Position numbers and translations under genes: made by a program. Below are positions 23,461 through 24,733 of a stretch of 24,733 nt of DNA, piece by piece (position 1 is the stretch's first letter; the number at the start of each line of letters is the position of its first letter). The stretch covers positions 1 to 24,733 of the forward strand of contig JAPKYY010000098.1 in NCBI GenBank assembly GCA_026394095.1, written 5' to 3'. The DNA comes from Acidobacteriota bacterium. GTDB lineage: Bacteria > Acidobacteriota > Terriglobia > Bryobacterales > Bryobacteraceae. The notes under the pieces are model-generated. The model searched no databases. It was not told the origin of the DNA and worked only from the letters and a program-made list of their open reading frames with translations.

Positions 23461-24733
23461 ATGCAGCATCGTTCGCTGTGCAACTTATTGTTGCGCTCTG
23501 TCTTGGCAGCATCGCTATTCGGCGTTGTTGCTTATGGCCAGCAGTCATCCGGTTCGATTCGTGGCGTCGTCAAAGACGCACAAGGATCGATAGTGCCTGG
23601 GGCCAAAGTCGTTCTCATCGACGTCGCGCAAGGCGACAATCGAGACCTAACCACCAACAATGAAGGCGTCTTCTTCTTCAATCCGTTGAAGCCTTCGCTT
23701 TACAAGATCCAGGTAGAAGCCGCTGGCTTCAAGAAGTATGAACGAAGCGAGATTCGCGTTTCGGCAAACGATCGCCTGGATTTGCCGGACATCATGCTTT
23801 CCCTCGGCGCGATCACCGATTCGATTACGGTTGAGGCTTCAGGAGTCATTCTGCAGACTCGGGGTGCTGAAAAGGGTGGTGTATTGACGGGCAATCAGGT
23901 AATTAACCTCGCGCTCAATGGCCGTTCGTTTTTGGATCTGACGCGCACGGTTCCTGGTGTAGTGCCCACGGGCGGCATTGGCGGATCCGTGAATGGAAAC
24001 CGCAACAATCAAAACAATCTAATGGTGGACGGTATCACGAACATCGACACCGGGTCGAATGGTGGACAGCTCGCGACGATGAACATCGATCAAATTGCTG
24101 AATTCAAGATGTTGACGAACTCGCAGCCTGCTGAATATGGCCGCTCTTCGGGAGCTGCAATCTCGGTGGTTACCAAGTCTGGCACGCGGGACCTGCATGG
24201 CACTGGATACATCTTCCACCGCCATGAGGGCTTGAATGCGAATAACTGGCGCAACAATCTGGAAGGCCGCCAACGGCAGCTCTTCCGCGACAAGACGGGT
24301 GGCTTCAATATTGGTGGACCCGCTTATATTCCAAAACTGAATCCGAATCGCGACAAGCTCTTTTTCTTTGTTGGAATCGAGTGGCAGAGCCGGTTGCAAC
24401 CCAACGATCTGCGCAGCGTAACCGTGCCGACGGCGGCACAGCGAAACGGCAACTTTGCCGGAACCACGCTCGGCGATGGACGCGCCGTCTTTATTCGCGA
24501 CCCGCTGAGCAGTGCTCCTTGCGATCAGACCGCAGGCGGTGGCGGCTGCTTTGCGAACAACGTGATTCCAGCCAGCCGCATCAACGCCGACGGACAGAAG
24601 ATCCTGAATTTCTATCCCACGCCGAACGTGCCGATTGACCCCCAATTTAACTATCAGACTCAGGTTTCGGGCAAGTTGCCGCGTCGCGAGAATATCTATC
24701 GGGGTGATTACAACATCAACGACAAATGGCGTT
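23461..24733 (+). CDS. TonB-dependent receptor (Oar-like), C-terminus cut by window edge
   Basis: The frame starts at ATG 23461, 8 bases after AAGGGGG, and stays open to the right edge (424 codons visible). A signal peptide (MQHRSLCNLLLRSVLAAS, cleavage near YGQQ) is followed by a carboxypeptidase-regulatory-like domain (SIRGVVKDAQGSIVPGAKV, then GVFFFNPLKPSLYKI). A plug domain comes next (LALNGRSFLDLTRTVPGV, VNGNRNNQNNLMVDGITN, AEYGRSSGAAISVVTKSG), then the start of the barrel (NRDKLFFFVGIEWQ). The order matches the upstream receptor gene, but the sequences differ clearly, so these are separate family members, not a recent duplication. The gene has its own promoter and leader. The substrate is unknown; complex carbohydrates or peptides are plausible for the family. 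Confidence 0.92.
   Translation, partial: MQHRSLCNLLLRSVLAASLFGVVAYGQQSSGSIRGVVKDAQGSIVPGAKVVLIDVAQGDNRDLTTNNEGVFFFNPLKPSLYKIQVEAAGFKKYERSEIRVSANDRLDLPDIMLSLGAITDSITVEASGVILQTRGAEKGGVLTGNQVINLALNGRSFLDLTRTVPGVVPTGGIGGSVNGNRNNQNNLMVDGITNIDTGSNGGQLATMNIDQIAEFKMLTNSQPAEYGRSSGAAISVVTKSGTRDLHGTGYIFHRHEGLNANNWRNNLEGRQRQLFRDKTGGFNIGGPAYIPKLNPNRDKLFFFVGIEWQSRLQPNDLRSVTVPTAAQRNGNFAGTTLGDGRAVFIRDPLSSAPCDQTAGGGGCFANNVIPASRINADGQKILNFYPTPNVPIDPQFNYQTQVSGKLPRRENIYRGDYNINDKWR

Overview
The window looks like chromosome from an acidobacterium of the Bryobacter/Solibacter type. This is inferred from family content: Oar-like TonB-dependent receptors with an N-terminal carboxypeptidase-regulatory-like domain, Tat-exported sugar-acid and lactone enzymes, PQQ propeller dehydrogenases, a U32/DUF3656 protein and a mostly GC-rich background. 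No rRNA or other decisive marker is present. No tRNA, CRISPR array or insertion sequence was seen, and no gene-free stretch exceeds 300 bases.

Region 1 (1-7202). A truncated secreted protein of unknown function runs off the left edge on the minus strand. Divergent from it is a tightly coupled plus-strand operon: a Tat-exported, selenocysteine-containing formate dehydrogenase (in-frame TGA at 1064-1066 followed by a bacterial SECIS-like hairpin), its 4Fe-4S subunit, its membrane cytochrome b subunit, a secreted dihaem cytochrome c and a secreted PQQ-dependent alcohol dehydrogenase. Together they read as a periplasmic module that could oxidise an alcohol, possibly methanol, and formate, passing electrons to cytochrome c and quinone.

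Region 2 (7203-11274). A visibly AT-richer minus-strand island encodes a large secreted metzincin-like protein (HExxHxxNxxH), a secreted beta-rich protein of unknown function, and a broken tandem copy of that second gene with a large internal deletion. It looks acquired, and is the least described part of the window.

Region 3 (11275-15573, minus). A compact operon encodes an Rrf2-family regulator, cysteine synthase CysK, a secreted histidine-phosphatase-fold protein and a long U32 peptidase-family protein related to RNA-hydroxylating enzymes. The regulator-CysK pair resembles the CymR-CysK cysteine-sensing pair of Firmicutes.

Region 4 (15610-18807, plus). A Tat-exported enolase-superfamily enzyme starts 36 bases from the divergent rrf2-like gene. 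It is followed by tyrosyl-tRNA synthetase and a divergent dihydropteroate-synthase-like protein that lacks two usual pterin-site positions.

Region 5 (18857-24733, plus). A TonB-dependent receptor interrupted by a one-base frameshift is followed by a Tat-exported SMP-30/gluconolactonase-like enzyme. A second TonB-dependent receptor, cut by the right edge, has a good sigma70-type promoter and a leader with two small hairpins. The region suggests uptake and periplasmic processing of carbohydrate-like substrates.
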